From Bradyrhizobium sp. B124 (GTDB taxonomy: Bacteria; Pseudomonadota; Alphaproteobacteria; Rhizobiales; Xanthobacteraceae), in contig NZ_CP152413.1 of NCBI RefSeq assembly GCF_038967635.1, positions 5,522,001 through 5,586,000 on the forward strand: a stretch of 64,000 bases of DNA. Reading direction: 5' to 3'. Below the pieces are notes generated by a model. That model saw only the letters and a list, made by a program, of their open reading frames with translations. It was not told the DNA's origin and made no database searches. Shown here one piece after another: positions 19,101 to 28,015 of this stretch; position 1 is the stretch's first letter; each line of letters opens with the position of its first letter. The position numbers and the translations under genes are program-made.

Positions 19101-19212
19101 CGCGAAGATATTCCCCAACTCGAACCACAGGCAGGCTTTTGCCGCTTCAATCCGTTCCCATATAGCATGGGCCGGTTTGCTGATACGGCGATGAACAGGG
19201 CAGGACATTTCG

Positions 19213-20958
19213 ATGGCGCTGACAGCAACGATGTCGCGACGGCTGTTTACCGCTCTCCTGGCGATCGGCATCGCGACACCCGCCCTCGGCCAGGTGCAGC
19301 GGCGCGCTTACGAGCCCTCAGCCACCAATACGATTCAAAGCATTCGCGCCGAAAACGGCATGGTGGTGGCGCAGGAGAAGCTGGCCGCGCGGGTCGGCAC
19401 CGACATCCTCCAGCAAGGCGGCAACGCCGTCGACGCCGCGGTCGCCACCGGCTTTGCGATGGCGGTGACCTATCCGCGCGCCGGCAATATCGGCGGCGGC
19501 GGGTTCATGGTCATCCATCTCGCCGGCCGCAACGAAGATGTCGCAATCGATTATCGCGAAACCGCGCCGCAGGCCGCGACGCGCGACATGTTCCTGAATG
19601 CCGACGGCAAGCCGGACCCGGACAAGTCGCGCAACTCCGCGCTCGCGATCGGCGTGCCCGGCACGGTCGCGGGCCTCGCGCTGGCGCTGGAGAAATACGG
19701 CTCCGGCAAGTTCACGCTGGCGCAAATCATCAAGCCCGCGATCGATCTCGCCAGCGACGGCTTCATCGTCACCGACGATACGTCGGACACGCTGTCGGAC
19801 ATGTACCGCCGCATGTCGCGCTGGCCGAACTCGGCCAAGACGTTCTCGCATGCCGACGGCACGCCGCTGCATGAGGGCGACCGCCTGATCCAGGGCGATC
19901 TCGCTGGCGTATTGACGGCGATCGCCGAGCAGGGACCGCGCGGCTTCTACGAAGGTGCGGTCGCCGAGAAGCTTGTCAGCGGGATCAAGAATGCCGGCGG
20001 CATCTTCACGCTCGAGGATCTGAAAGCCTACCAGCCGGTGATCCGTACCCCGATCCGCGGCACCTATCGCGGCTACGACATCGTCTCGATGCCGCAGCCT
20101 TCCTCCGGCGGTGTCGTGCTGCTGGAGATCCTCAACATCCTCGAGGGCTTTCCGATGTCGGATATGAAGCAGGGCTCGGCCGCCTCGCTGCATGTCATGA
20201 TCGAGGCGATGAAGCGGGCCTATGCCGATCGCGCCCGCTATCTCGGCGACCCTGCCTTCGTCGACGCGCCGACGCAGCTGCTGATCGACAAGGATTATGC
20301 CGCCAGGCAGCGTGCCACCATCGACCTTGCGCGCGCTACGCCCTGGACCGACGTGCGCAACGCCAAGCAGCCGCATGAGGGCGACAACACCACGCATTAT
20401 TCGGTCGTCGATGCCAACGGCAACGCCGTCAGCAACACCTACACACTGAACTTCCCCTACGGCGTCGGCCTGGTCGCCGACGGCACCGGCGTGCTGCTCA
20501 ACAATGAGCTCGACGATTTCACCGCGGCGCCCGGTGCCTCCAATGCGTTCGGCCTGGTCGGCTTCGAGGCCAATCTGCCCGGACCCGGCAAGCGCCCGCT
20601 GTCGTCGATGGCGCCGACCATCGTGCTCAAGGACGGCAAGCCGGTGCTGGTGACGGGATCGCCGGGCGGCAGCCGCATCATCTCCGCGGTGACGCAGATC
20701 ATCGTCAACGTCATCGATTACAAGATGGACATCGCGGCTGCGGTCGCCGCGCCCCGCATGCATCATCAATGGCTGCCCGACGAGGTCCGGATCGAGCGCG
20801 GCTTTCCCGACGAGGTGCTCGCCGAGTTGCGCGCCAAGGGGCACAAACCGGTCGAGCCGCTCGGCTACTCCTCCGCGAACTCGATCGTCGTTACGACCAG
20901 TGGTCTGCTCGGCGCGCCCGACCCGCGCACGCGCGGCTCCGCGGCTGCGGGATACTAG
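19213..20958 (+). CDS. ggt: Gamma-glutamyltransferase, periplasmic
   Basis: A 581-residue gamma-glutamyltranspeptidase that cleaves glutathione and other gamma-glutamyl compounds in the periplasm. A signal peptide covers about residues 1-27 (RRLFTALLAIGIATPALG). The proenzyme splits itself before the catalytic threonine, seen in EGDNTTHYSVVDANGNAVS at ~residue 395; the large-subunit motifs NIGGGGFMVIHLAG, IDYRETAP and GVPGTVAGLALALEKYG, and the small-subunit KRPLSSMAPTIVLKDGKPVL and GSPGGSRIISAVTQ, are in order. RR in the leader with MSRRLF might indicate Tat export but the fit is loose. Single gene, divergent from the MFS gene. Confidence 0.95.
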   Translation: MALTATMSRRLFTALLAIGIATPALGQVQRRAYEPSATNTIQSIRAENGMVVAQEKLAARVGTDILQQGGNAVDAAVATGFAMAVTYPRAGNIGGGGFMVIHLAGRNEDVAIDYRETAPQAATRDMFLNADGKPDPDKSRNSALAIGVPGTVAGLALALEKYGSGKFTLAQIIKPAIDLASDGFIVTDDTSDTLSDMYRRMSRWPNSAKTFSHADGTPLHEGDRLIQGDLAGVLTAIAEQGPRGFYEGAVAEKLVSGIKNAGGIFTLEDLKAYQPVIRTPIRGTYRGYDIVSMPQPSSGGVVLLEILNILEGFPMSDMKQGSAASLHVMIEAMKRAYADRARYLGDPAFVDAPTQLLIDKDYAARQRATIDLARATPWTDVRNAKQPHEGDNTTHYSVVDANGNAVSNTYTLNFPYGVGLVADGTGVLLNNELDDFTAAPGASNAFGLVGFEANLPGPGKRPLSSMAPTIVLKDGKPVLVTGSPGGSRIISAVTQIIVNVIDYKMDIAAAVAAPRMHHQWLPDEVRIERGFPDEVLAELRAKGHKPVEPLGYSSANSIVVTTSGLLGAPDPRTRGSAAAGY

Positions 20959-21055
20959 AGCTTGATCCGGACCGGTACGGCCGCGCTAGCGCAAAGTGCG
21001 AAGCGGTTTTCCCACGACAAACGCGAAGCCTTTGCGCCGAGATCATGCTCAAACT
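20959..21055. repeat. Degenerate repeat with GATCATGCTC end
   Basis: The stretch begins AGCTTGATCCGG and ends GAGATCATGCTCAAAC, enclosing GAAGCGGTTTTCCCACGACA. A related arrangement (GGTTTTCCCACGCGACAAGC, then GAGATCGTGCGCAAC) occurs at 63452-63504, and GGGATCATGCTCTAG at 32837-32851. Confidence 0.5.
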
Positions 21056-21176
21056 AAAGACCTAGATGGGCAAACGCGGCTTTGCCCGACCTGCGACATC
21101 GCGATAGATTGGCGGTCCGCGCAACTCCGGCCGCGGATCGCAAACAGCCGGTGAATGATTTCTCCGGGGAACGCGC

Positions 21177-22475
21177 ATGAGCACGGCCGAATCCAAATCA
21201 ATCGAAGTCGCAGAGATCGAGGACACCAGTCTCCTCGCCTTCTATCGCGACATGAACCTGCCGGAGCGGCGCACGTTCTGGGCCTGCGCCTCGGGCTGGA
21301 CGCTCGACGGCATGGACTTCATGATCTATCCGCTGGTGATCGGCACCATCATCACGCTGTGGAAGGTCGATGCCGGCACCGCCGGGCTGGCCGGCACCGT
21401 GACGCTGCTGGCCTCCGCTGTCGGCGGCTGGCTCGGCGGCTATCTGTCCGACCGTATCGGGCGGGTCAAGACGCTGCAGCTCACCATCATCTGGTTCTCG
21501 TTCTTCTCGCTGGTCTGCGCCGTGGTGCAGAATTTCGACCAGCTCCTGATCGCCCGCGCGCTGCTCGGCTTAGGCTTCGGCGGCGAATGGGCGGCCGGCG
21601 CGGTGCTGATCGGCGAAGCGATCCGGCCGCAATATCGCGGACGCGCGGTCGGCTCGGTGCAGTCGGGCTGGGCGATCGGCTGGGGCCTTGCGGTGCTGGC
21701 GCAGGCGATCCTGTTCTCGATCCTGCCGCCCGAGAACGCCTGGCGCTGGATGTTCGTGATCGGCGCGCTGCCCGCGCTGCTGGTGTTCTATCTGCGCCGC
21801 TATGTCACCGAGCCGGAGATCTCCGCCGCGACGATGGCGCAGCAGCAGGCATCCGGCAGCGGGCCCGCCGCATTGTGGGAGATTTTCCAGGGACCGATCC
21901 TGAAGACCACGCTGCTGGCCTCGCTGGTCGGCACCGGCATGCAGGGCGGCTATTACGCCATCACCTTCTGGGTGCCGCGCTTCCTTACCACCGAGCGCAA
22001 GCTCTCGGTGGTCGGCTCGACCGGCTATCTCGCGACGCTGATCATCGGCTCCTTCATCGGCTATCTGGTCGGCGCCTGGCTTGCCGACCGGATCGGCCGG
22101 CGCAATCTGTTCCTGATCTTCTCGCTCGGCGCCATCGCGATCGTGCTGCTCTATACCCAATTGCCGCTCTCCAACGAGGTGCTGTGGGTGCTGGGCTTCC
22201 CGCTCGGCTTCTTTGCCTCAGGCTATTTCTCTGGCATGGGCGCATTCCTGACCGAGCTCTATCCGACCCGGCTGCGCGGCTCCGGACAGGGCTTCTGCTA
22301 CAATTTCGGCCGCGGCGTCGGCGCCTTGTTTCCGTTCCTGGTCGGCGCGCTCTCGACCACGACGACGCTCGCCAACGCGATCGCGATCTTCGCGGTGGCG
22401 GCCTATGCCGTGTTCTTCATCGCCGCCTACGCGCTGCCGGAAACGCGCGGGCGCGTGCTGCATGCGGGCGGGTAG
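21177..22475 (+). CDS. MFS transporter (sialate/aromatic-acid symporter-like group)
   Basis: A 432-residue, 12-helix proton-coupled transporter of the major facilitator superfamily. The loop 2-3 signature GGYLSDRIGRVKTLQL and the loop 8-9 copy GAWLADRIGRRNLF are both present, with LARALLGLGFGGEWAAGAVL typical of the metabolite:H+ symporter/aromatic-acid branch, and FLTELYPTRLRGSGQGFCYN near the end. The substrate cannot be read from the sequence; organic or aromatic acids or sialic acid-like compounds are the usual ligands. The start ATG is preceded by a long leader with GGGGAACGC upstream. It stands alone between ggt and the SDR gene. Confidence 0.85.
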   Translation: MSTAESKSIEVAEIEDTSLLAFYRDMNLPERRTFWACASGWTLDGMDFMIYPLVIGTIITLWKVDAGTAGLAGTVTLLASAVGGWLGGYLSDRIGRVKTLQLTIIWFSFFSLVCAVVQNFDQLLIARALLGLGFGGEWAAGAVLIGEAIRPQYRGRAVGSVQSGWAIGWGLAVLAQAILFSILPPENAWRWMFVIGALPALLVFYLRRYVTEPEISAATMAQQQASGSGPAALWEIFQGPILKTTLLASLVGTGMQGGYYAITFWVPRFLTTERKLSVVGSTGYLATLIIGSFIGYLVGAWLADRIGRRNLFLIFSLGAIAIVLLYTQLPLSNEVLWVLGFPLGFFASGYFSGMGAFLTELYPTRLRGSGQGFCYNFGRGVGALFPFLVGALSTTTTLANAIAIFAVAAYAVFFIAAYALPETRGRVLHAGG

Positions 22476-22518
22476 CGCCGTAACAGGTGCGCGATGGCCG
22501 CGACGCTTGCTCCGTCGT

Positions 22519-22620
22519 TCCCTCCCCCCTTGCGGGGGAGGGCTAGGGAGAGGGGTGGCCGCGAAGACGGTGCTTGTGGCTTACCCCTCTCCCCAACCCT
22601 CCCCCGCAAGGGGGGAGGGA
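22519..22620. repeat. Intergenic inverted repeat, family CCCTCCCCC
   Basis: CCCTCCCCCCTTGCGGGGGA (from about 22520) and CTCCCCCGCAAGGGGGGAGG-type right arm (to 22620), with a second inner pair GGGAGAGGGGTGG / TTACCCCTCTCCCC. It is related to the element at 401-598 by its GCGGGGAG-rich arms. Confidence 0.7.
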
Positions 22621-22661
22621 GCCCTAATAGTGTGCGTCCCTAACTAAGGAGGAGCCAACAG

Positions 22662-23558
22662 ATGACATCGCTCAAAGGCAAGACGCTGTTCATCTCGGGT
22701 GCGAGCCGCGGCATCGGGCTTGCGATTGCGCTGCGCGCCGCGCGTGACGGCGCCAACGTCGCGATCGCGGCGAAGACCGCCGAGCCGCATCCAAAGCTGA
22801 AGGGCACGATCTACACCGCCGCCGACGAGGTCCGCGCCGCCGGCGGCAAGGCGCTGCCGGTGCTCTGCGACATCAGGGACGAGGCGCAGGTGATGGCGGC
22901 GATTGAAGCCACCGTCGCCGAATTCGGCGGCATCGACGTCTGCGTCAACAATGCCAGCGCGATCAGCCTGACCCCGTCGCAGGCGACCGACATGAAGCGC
23001 TACGACCTGATGATGGGAATCAACACCCGCGGCACCTTCATGGTGTCGAAATACTGCATTCCGCATCTGAAGAAAGCGGAGAATCCGCACATCCTGATGC
23101 TGTCGCCGCCGCTCGACATGAAGACGAAGTGGTTCGAGCATTCGACCGCCTACACGATGGCGAAGTTCGGCATGAGCATGTGCGTGCTCGGGCTGGCCGG
23201 CGAGCAAAAAGCCGCCGGCATTGCCGTCAACGCATTGTGGCCGCGCACCACGATCGCAACCGCCGCGGTCGGCAATCTGCTCGGCGGCGACGCCATGATG
23301 CGCGCCAGCCGCACGCCCGAGATCATGGGCGATGCGGCCTACGCGATCGTCACGCGGCCATCGCGCGAGTTCACCGGCAATTTCTGCATCGACGACAAGG
23401 TGCTCTATGCCAACGGCGTGCGTGACTTCGAGCGCTATCGCGTCGATCCCTCGGTGCCGTTGATGTCGGATTTCTTTGTGCCCGACGACGATGTGCCGCC
23501 GCCCGGCGTCACCGTGCAGCCGTTGCCGTCGGCGGGCGGCGCGCAGACGGCGCGCTAA
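22662..23558 (+). CDS. Short-chain dehydrogenase, HSDL2-like (citronellol/farnesol dehydrogenase type)
   Basis: A 298-residue NAD(P)-dependent SDR. The cofactor motif is GASRGIGLAIALRAARDGAN with AAKTAEPHPKLKGTIYTAA immediately after, a feature of the HSDL2/AtuG-like group. Further marks are VNNASAISLTPSQATD, the SPP segment in place of the usual catalytic Ser strand, and the active-site pair in AYTMAKFGMSMC (Tyr and Lys spaced by three). The C-terminal FCIDDKVLYANGVRDFERYR is also family-specific. AAGGAGG stands ahead of the ATG at ideal spacing, suggesting strong translation. Relatives act on terpene alcohols or fatty acyl derivatives; the actual substrate is open. Confidence 0.88.
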   Translation: MTSLKGKTLFISGASRGIGLAIALRAARDGANVAIAAKTAEPHPKLKGTIYTAADEVRAAGGKALPVLCDIRDEAQVMAAIEATVAEFGGIDVCVNNASAISLTPSQATDMKRYDLMMGINTRGTFMVSKYCIPHLKKAENPHILMLSPPLDMKTKWFEHSTAYTMAKFGMSMCVLGLAGEQKAAGIAVNALWPRTTIATAAVGNLLGGDAMMRASRTPEIMGDAAYAIVTRPSREFTGNFCIDDKVLYANGVRDFERYRVDPSVPLMSDFFVPDDDVPPPGVTVQPLPSAGGAQTAR

Positions 23559-23559
23559 G

Positions 23560-23895
23560 CTAGACGGCGGACGCGCTGAGCTGCGCGCGCCAGTGCTGCA
23601 CGCGCTCCTTGAGCAGCGTATCGCGGACATAGGCAAGCTCCTCGTCCTCGATACGCTCCAGCGTTTCGAGCGAGAGATTGTCTGCGCCATGCGCCGACCA
23701 GGCGCACTGCAGCTCGGCATTGCGATGGCTGCCCATCCCCAGCGTAAACCAGATGCGGTTCTGGATTTTCTCCAGATCGAGCGCCTGCCCGACCCAGACC
23801 TCCCCGGTCGCGCGGCAGCGGATCGCGAACACGCCGGCGACAGCAGCGCGCTTCTTGTAGTCGGCAATGGCCAACTTGCGGTCTTCGGTCTTCAT
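23560..23895 (-). CDS. GIY-YIG nuclease family protein
   Basis: A 111-residue protein with a shortened GIY-YIG fold: AVAGVFAIRCRATGEVWVGQ corresponds to the GIY and YIG strands (VFA and VWVG variants), followed by IQNRIWFTLGMGSHRNAEL with the helix arginine and then AWSAHGADNLSLETLERIED with the candidate glutamate. Small stand-alone proteins like this are frequent in rhizobia and are of unknown role; sequence variants at both tyrosines make nuclease activity uncertain. Its stop is one base after the SDR stop (convergent). It is divergent from the DUF1330-like gene and shares a promoter region containing a striking inverted repeat (23927-23964). Confidence 0.72.
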   Translation of the reverse strand: MKTEDRKLAIADYKKRAAVAGVFAIRCRATGEVWVGQALDLEKIQNRIWFTLGMGSHRNAELQCAWSAHGADNLSLETLERIEDEELAYVRDTLLKERVQHWRAQLSASAV

Positions 23896-23926
23896 GGCGG
23901 CTCCTGTCGTATCGGCACGCTATTTA

Positions 23927-23964
23927 TATCCGGGTATTATTGACAAAGCAATTACACCCGGATA
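23927..23964. promoter_or_regulatory. Perfect inverted repeat TATCCGGGT / ACCCGGATA overlapping a promoter
   Basis: TATCCGGGT (23927-23935) and ACCCGGATA (23956-23964) are perfect 9-bp arms separated by 20 bp. The right arm lies in the -35/-10 spacer of the promoter at 23940-23968 and the left arm is just upstream of its -35. This is the geometry of a repressor operator controlling the divergent DUF1330-like and GIY-YIG genes; no regulator gene is adjacent. Confidence 0.6.
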
Positions 23965-23968
23965 AAAC
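23940..23968 (+). promoter_or_regulatory. Candidate sigma-70-type promoter
   Basis: TTGACA (23940-23945), a 17-base spacer and TAAAAC (23963-23968) give a housekeeping-type promoter about 35 bp upstream of the ATG at 24001. The -35 is a perfect consensus; the -10 matches at four of six positions. Confidence 0.55.
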
Positions 23969-24000
23969 ATCGCCATCGAAAGCGAATGGGACGAGCTGAC

Positions 24001-24426
24001 ATGGACACCACCTGCCATCTGGAGCCGACGTGGAACGCCGGGCGCGAGTTCGCCCAGCGCGCGATCACCGGCGAGCTGGTGATGCTCAACCTGCTGCGCT
24101 TCCGCGACATCGCCGACTATTCGAAAAACCCGGAGCTGGCGCCGCCGCGGCCGGTCACGGGTGCGGAAGCCTACGACCGCTATGTCGCGCACACGCTGCC
24201 GCATCTGCGGAAGAGCGGCGGCGACATCCTGTTCATGGGTGAAGGCGGCTCGTTCCTGATCGGTCCCGAGGGCGAGCGCTGGGATCGCGCGATGCTGATC
24301 CGGCAGAAGAGCCGTGGCGCGTTCCTCGCCTTCGCGGTGGCGGAGGCCTACCTCGCCGGCATCGGCCACCGCACCGCGGCGCTGGCCGATTCGCGGCTGC
24401 TGCCGCTGGTCGGGCTGCCGCGATGA
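24001..24426 (+). CDS. DUF1330-like small protein
   Basis: A 141-residue cytoplasmic protein resembling DUF1330 (dimeric alpha-beta barrel fold): LVMLNLLRFRDIADY is the opening strand, then TGAEAYDRYVAHTLPHLRKS and GEGGSFLIGPEGERWDRAML, IRQKSRGAFLAFAVAEAYLA. These match the strand-helix-strand order of the family. Function is not established for DUF1330 proteins. The ATG at 24001 is favoured over one five codons upstream because the promoter and operator lie immediately before it. It ends 8 bp from the convergent GST gene. Confidence 0.6.
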   Translation: MDTTCHLEPTWNAGREFAQRAITGELVMLNLLRFRDIADYSKNPELAPPRPVTGAEAYDRYVAHTLPHLRKSGGDILFMGEGGSFLIGPEGERWDRAMLIRQKSRGAFLAFAVAEAYLAGIGHRTAALADSRLLPLVGLPR

Positions 24427-24434
24427 GCGATCAG

Positions 24435-25100
24435 TTAGCGGCCAACCTCGTACGGCCCGCCCTTCTCCAAGGCCCGCGCATAGGCCGGGCGCGCGTGGAT
24501 GCGCTCGAGGAAGGCAACACATTTCGGGTGGCCATCCGCGAGCCCGCCGCGCGCGGCGGCAGCCTCCAGCGGAAAGCTCATCTGGATGTCGGCGCCGGAG
24601 AATTCGTTGCCGGCGAACCACTCGCTCTTGCCGAGCTCGCCTTCCCAATAGGCCATGTGCTGCTTGAGCTGCGGATTGACCAGCGTGGACAGCGCCTGGT
24701 TCGAGACCTTGCGCACCAGCGGCCGCAGCAGCGCCGGCGCGCGCTTCGGCATCAGCGTGAACAGCAGCTTCAACAGCAGCGGCGTCATCGCCGAGCCTTC
24801 GGCATAGTGCAGCCAATAGGTGTAGCGCAGCCGCTCCGGCGTATCGGCTTGCGGGATCAGGCGGCCATTGCCGTAAATCGCGATGATGTATTCGAGGATC
24901 GCGCCGGATTCCGCGATCGTGTTGCCGTTGTCGGTGACAACAGGCGACTTGCCGAGCGGATGGATCGCGCGCAGCTCCTTCGGCGCCCGCATGTCGGGCT
25001 GCCGCTGGTAGCGCACGATCTCGTAGGGCACGCCCAATTCCTCGAGCAGCCACAGCACGCGCTGCGAGCGGGAATTGTTGAGATGATGAACCGTCAGCAT
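24435..25100 (-). CDS. Glutathione S-transferase family protein
   Basis: A 221-residue two-domain GST. The thioredoxin-like domain spans ~1-80 (LTVHHLNNSRSQRVLWLLEE, with the catalytic Ser/Asn region at NNSRSQR, the cis-Pro in LGKSPVVTDN and the gamma-Glu binding ESGAILEYI). The helical domain follows (ERLRYTYWLHYAEGSAMTPL, with the N-capping FSGADIQMSFPLEA). The N-terminal pattern fits the bacterial group related to fungal/yeast Gtt1. It would conjugate or reduce electrophiles with glutathione in the cytoplasm. It is convergent with the DUF1330-like gene and diverges from the DUF2239 gene. Confidence 0.92.
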   Translation of the reverse strand: MLTVHHLNNSRSQRVLWLLEELGVPYEIVRYQRQPDMRAPKELRAIHPLGKSPVVTDNGNTIAESGAILEYIIAIYGNGRLIPQADTPERLRYTYWLHYAEGSAMTPLLLKLLFTLMPKRAPALLRPLVRKVSNQALSTLVNPQLKQHMAYWEGELGKSEWFAGNEFSGADIQMSFPLEAAAARGGLADGHPKCVAFLERIHARPAYARALEKGGPYEVGR

Positions 25101-25231
25101 GGGCGTCCTCTGAAATATCGGCGCAATCGGGCGGCGTTTGGTGCCGGCCGGGAACAGGAAAGTCGAGATCCACGCGCCGTGCTTGCTGGAAATGACCCGG
25201 GCAATACGTCGCGCAATCGGAGAGGTCTACC

Positions 25232-25819
25232 ATGAATCCTGCCTATGTCGCCTTCGAAGGCGAGCATCGCATCGGGGCCGGGGACCTCAAGGAGGTTGCA
25301 CGCGCCGCCAAGCAGCTGCTCGACCGGCGCAAGGATGCCGCGATCCTGGTGTTCAACGGCCGCACCTCGGCGCTGGTCGATATCGATTTCCGTGGCTCGG
25401 TCGAAGACGTGCTGGCGCGGCTGCCGAAGCTCGCGCCTCCGCTCGACGAAGAGCCGGCAACGCCGGCCGGGCCGCGCGGTCCGGGACGGCCGAAGCTTGG
25501 CGTCGTCGCGCGCGAGATCACGCTGTTGCCGCGCCATTGGGACTGGCTCGCGCAGCAGAAGGGCGGCGCATCGGTTGTGATCCGCAAATTGATCGACGAG
25601 GCACGGCGCGCGAGCGGCGACAAGGACCGCACGCGCATCGCCCAGGATGCCGCCTACCGCTTCATGACAACGATGGCCGGCAACCGGCCAAACTACGAGG
25701 ATGCGATCCGCGCGCTGTTCGCGCACGACCGGCGGCGCTTTGCGACGCTGATCGCGGACTGGCCCGCCGATATCCGCGATCACACGATCGGGCTCGCCTA
25801 TAGCGATCAAGCGGACTGA
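25232..25819 (+). CDS. DUF2239 family protein
   Basis: A 195-residue protein matching the DUF2239 pattern: AYVAFEGEHRIGAGDLKEVA, a GRTSALVDIDFRGSVEDVLA segment, then a Pro-rich linker ending in GPGRPKLGVVAREITLLPRH, WDWLAQQKGGASVVIRKLID and a helical tail. The GRPKLGVVAREVTLLPRHW-type motif followed by a ribbon-helix-like region suggests a DNA-binding or scaffold role, but no function is established. No signal peptide or membrane segment. It precedes the MATE gene on the same strand by about 110 bp. Confidence 0.82.
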   Translation: MNPAYVAFEGEHRIGAGDLKEVARAAKQLLDRRKDAAILVFNGRTSALVDIDFRGSVEDVLARLPKLAPPLDEEPATPAGPRGPGRPKLGVVAREITLLPRHWDWLAQQKGGASVVIRKLIDEARRASGDKDRTRIAQDAAYRFMTTMAGNRPNYEDAIRALFAHDRRRFATLIADWPADIRDHTIGLAYSDQAD

Positions 25820-25932
25820 GACGCTTTCGCGCGAAATAGGTGGCGGCGGCGGGCGGGTGGTTCAGCGTTCAGAGCAGAACCGAAGACCCGCCCCGCCGCC
25901 GTCCTGACGGTCTCGATTTTTGGAAGTTGAAC

Positions 25933-27282
25933 GTGTCCAAGCCTCCCTCCTTACGCAAAGCCTTCCTGTCGTTCTTGGCGCCGATGCTGCTGAGCAATGT
26001 GCTGCAGTCGCTGTTCGGCACCATCAACGGCATCTATCTCGGCCAGATGATCGGCGTCGACGCGCTCGCCGCTGCGTCGGTGTTCTTTCCGGTGATGTTC
26101 TTCTTCATCTCCTTCGTGATCGGCCTGAGCGCCGGCGCCTCGGTCATGATCGGCCAGGCCTGGGGCGCCGGCGAGCCGGATCGCGTCAAGGCGGTCGCCG
26201 GCACGACCATGACCGTGACGCTGCTGCTGGCGCTTGCGATCGCGATATCAGGCGGCCTGTTCGCCCGCCCGCTGTTGATCGCGCTCGCCACGCCACCAGA
26301 CGTCCTCGACGCCGCGGTGTCCTATGCGCGGATCATGATGATCACGATGCCGGTGACCTTCGCATTCCTGCTGCTCGCGGCGATGATGCGCGGCGTCGGC
26401 GACACCGTGACGCCGCTGGTGGCGCTGACGGTCTCGACCGTCGTCGGCCTTGTGGTGACGCCCGCATTGATCCGCGGCTGGCTCGGCCTGCCGATGCTGG
26501 GCGTCGCCAGTGCTGCCGTTGCTTCCGCGATCTCGGGCGTCGTCACGCTGCTGTGGCTGCATATCCACATGCTGCGGCACAAGCATCCGCTCGCCTTCGA
26601 TGCCGCGTTCCTGCGCGCGATGCGGCCGAACGGCGCCCTGCTGCGCATCGTGCTGCGGCTCGGCATTCCGACCGCCATCGGCATGGTGGTGGTCTCGCTC
26701 GCCGAGCTGGTGCTGCTCGGCCTCGTCAACGGCTTCGGCTCGGACGCCACCGCCGCCTATGGCGCGGTCAACCAGGTGATCGGCTATGTGCAGTTTCCGG
26801 CGATCTCGATCGCAATATCCGTGTCGATCTTCGGCGCGCAGGCGATCGGCCGCGGCGACTCGCGCCAGGTCGGCGCCATCGTCCGCACCGGGGTCGAGAT
26901 GAATCTGGCGCTGACCGGCGGACTTGTCGTGCTCGGCTATCTCTTTGCGCGGCCGCTGATGGGCTTCTTCATCGTCGATGGCGCGGTGCTCGCGCTCGCC
27001 GAGCAGCTTCTCTACATCGTGCTGTGGAGCATGGTGCTGTTCGGCATGGCGACGGTGTTCTCGGGAGCGATGCGTGCCGGCGGCACGGTGTGGATGCCGC
27101 TGTTCATCTCGATCCTGGCCATGGCGCTGGTCGAGGTGCCGGTCGCGATCCTGCTCAGCCGCGCCATCGGCATCAGCGGCATCTGGATCGCCTATCCCGC
27201 CACCTTCGCAACCATGTTCGTGCTGCAGATGGCCTATTACGCCCTGGTATGGCGCAAGCAGACCATCAAGCGGCTGATTTGA
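25933..27282 (+). CDS. MATE family efflux transporter
   Basis: About 449 residues with 12 transmembrane helices in two similar halves, each with the MATE opening pattern (APMLLSNVLQSLFGTINGIY in the first, LRLGIPTAIGMVVVSLAELV in the second). VFFPVMFFFISFVIGLSAGA and SVMIGQAWGAGEPDRVKAVA are family landmarks. It should export cationic drugs or metabolites using a Na+ or H+ gradient. The start is most likely the GTG at 25933 with GGAAG a few bases before it; the extra reading frame upstream is not hydrophobic and lacks a ribosome site. Substrate unknown. Confidence 0.9.
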   Translation: MSKPPSLRKAFLSFLAPMLLSNVLQSLFGTINGIYLGQMIGVDALAAASVFFPVMFFFISFVIGLSAGASVMIGQAWGAGEPDRVKAVAGTTMTVTLLLALAIAISGGLFARPLLIALATPPDVLDAAVSYARIMMITMPVTFAFLLLAAMMRGVGDTVTPLVALTVSTVVGLVVTPALIRGWLGLPMLGVASAAVASAISGVVTLLWLHIHMLRHKHPLAFDAAFLRAMRPNGALLRIVLRLGIPTAIGMVVVSLAELVLLGLVNGFGSDATAAYGAVNQVIGYVQFPAISIAISVSIFGAQAIGRGDSRQVGAIVRTGVEMNLALTGGLVVLGYLFARPLMGFFIVDGAVLALAEQLLYIVLWSMVLFGMATVFSGAMRAGGTVWMPLFISILAMALVEVPVAILLSRAIGISGIWIAYPATFATMFVLQMAYYALVWRKQTIKRLI

Positions 27283-27404
27283 CATCGCGCGCTGCGGCTC
27301 ACATGATGAGTATCATATTCTCCTGATGGCGCCTGCGGCAGTTGGCCCATGCTGGAGAAATGCCAAACAAGCCCAAACGAGATAAGTCGAGGGGAGAGAC
27401 CGCC

Positions 27405-28010
27405 GTGAGCCAGAATCCGCAATTCCTGTTCGATTTCGGCAGCCCCAATGCCTTCCTCAGCCACGAGGCGATCCCGGCCATCGAGAAACGCACCGGCGTC
27501 AAGTTCGAATACGTCCCGATCCTGCTCGGCGGCATCTTCAAGGCCACCAACAACAAGTCGCCGGCCGAGACGCTGGCGGGCGTCAAGAACAAGCCCGAGT
27601 TCATGAAGATCGAGACCGAGCGCTTCCTCAAGCGCTTTGGCGTCAAGCCCTACACCTGGAACCCGTTCTTCCCGGTCAATACGCTGAACCTGATGCGCGC
27701 GGCGGTCGCCGCCCAGCTCGAAGGCGTGTTCGAGAGATACATCGAGGCGGCTTTCCACCACATGTGGGTCGAGCCGAAGAAGATGGACGATCCGGAAGTG
27801 GCCGGCAAAGCCATCGCCGCCTCCGGCCTCGACGCCGCCAAACTGTTCGCCCGCGCGCAGGATGCCGACGTGAAGGCCAGGCTGATCGCGAACACCCAGG
27901 CCGCCGTGGAGCGCGGCGCATTCGGCTCGCCGACCTTCTTCGTCGGCAACGAGATCTTCTTCGGCAAGGAGCAGCTGCGCGAAGTCGAGGAACTGGTGTC
28001 GGGAAAGTGA
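27405..28010 (+). CDS. 2-hydroxychromene-2-carboxylate isomerase-like protein (DsbA superfamily)
   Basis: A 201-residue member of the HCCA isomerase/kappa-class GST branch of the thioredoxin superfamily. FLFDFGSPNAFLSHEAIP is the first strand and active-site loop, with Ser where DsbA has its CxxC; VPILLGGIFKATNNKSPAE and FLKRFGVKPYTWNPFFPVNT are characteristic, and ERGAFGSPTFFVGNEIFFGK carries the cis-Pro. Naphthalene catabolism enzymes of this type use glutathione, but most chromosomal copies are of unknown substrate. GTG at 27405 is chosen since GGGGAGAG lies six bases before it; an in-frame ATG upstream at 27342 would add a charged extension. Confidence 0.87.
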   Translation: MSQNPQFLFDFGSPNAFLSHEAIPAIEKRTGVKFEYVPILLGGIFKATNNKSPAETLAGVKNKPEFMKIETERFLKRFGVKPYTWNPFFPVNTLNLMRAAVAAQLEGVFERYIEAAFHHMWVEPKKMDDPEVAGKAIAASGLDAAKLFARAQDADVKARLIANTQAAVERGAFGSPTFFVGNEIFFGKEQLREVEELVSGK

Positions 28011-28015
28011 GATGA

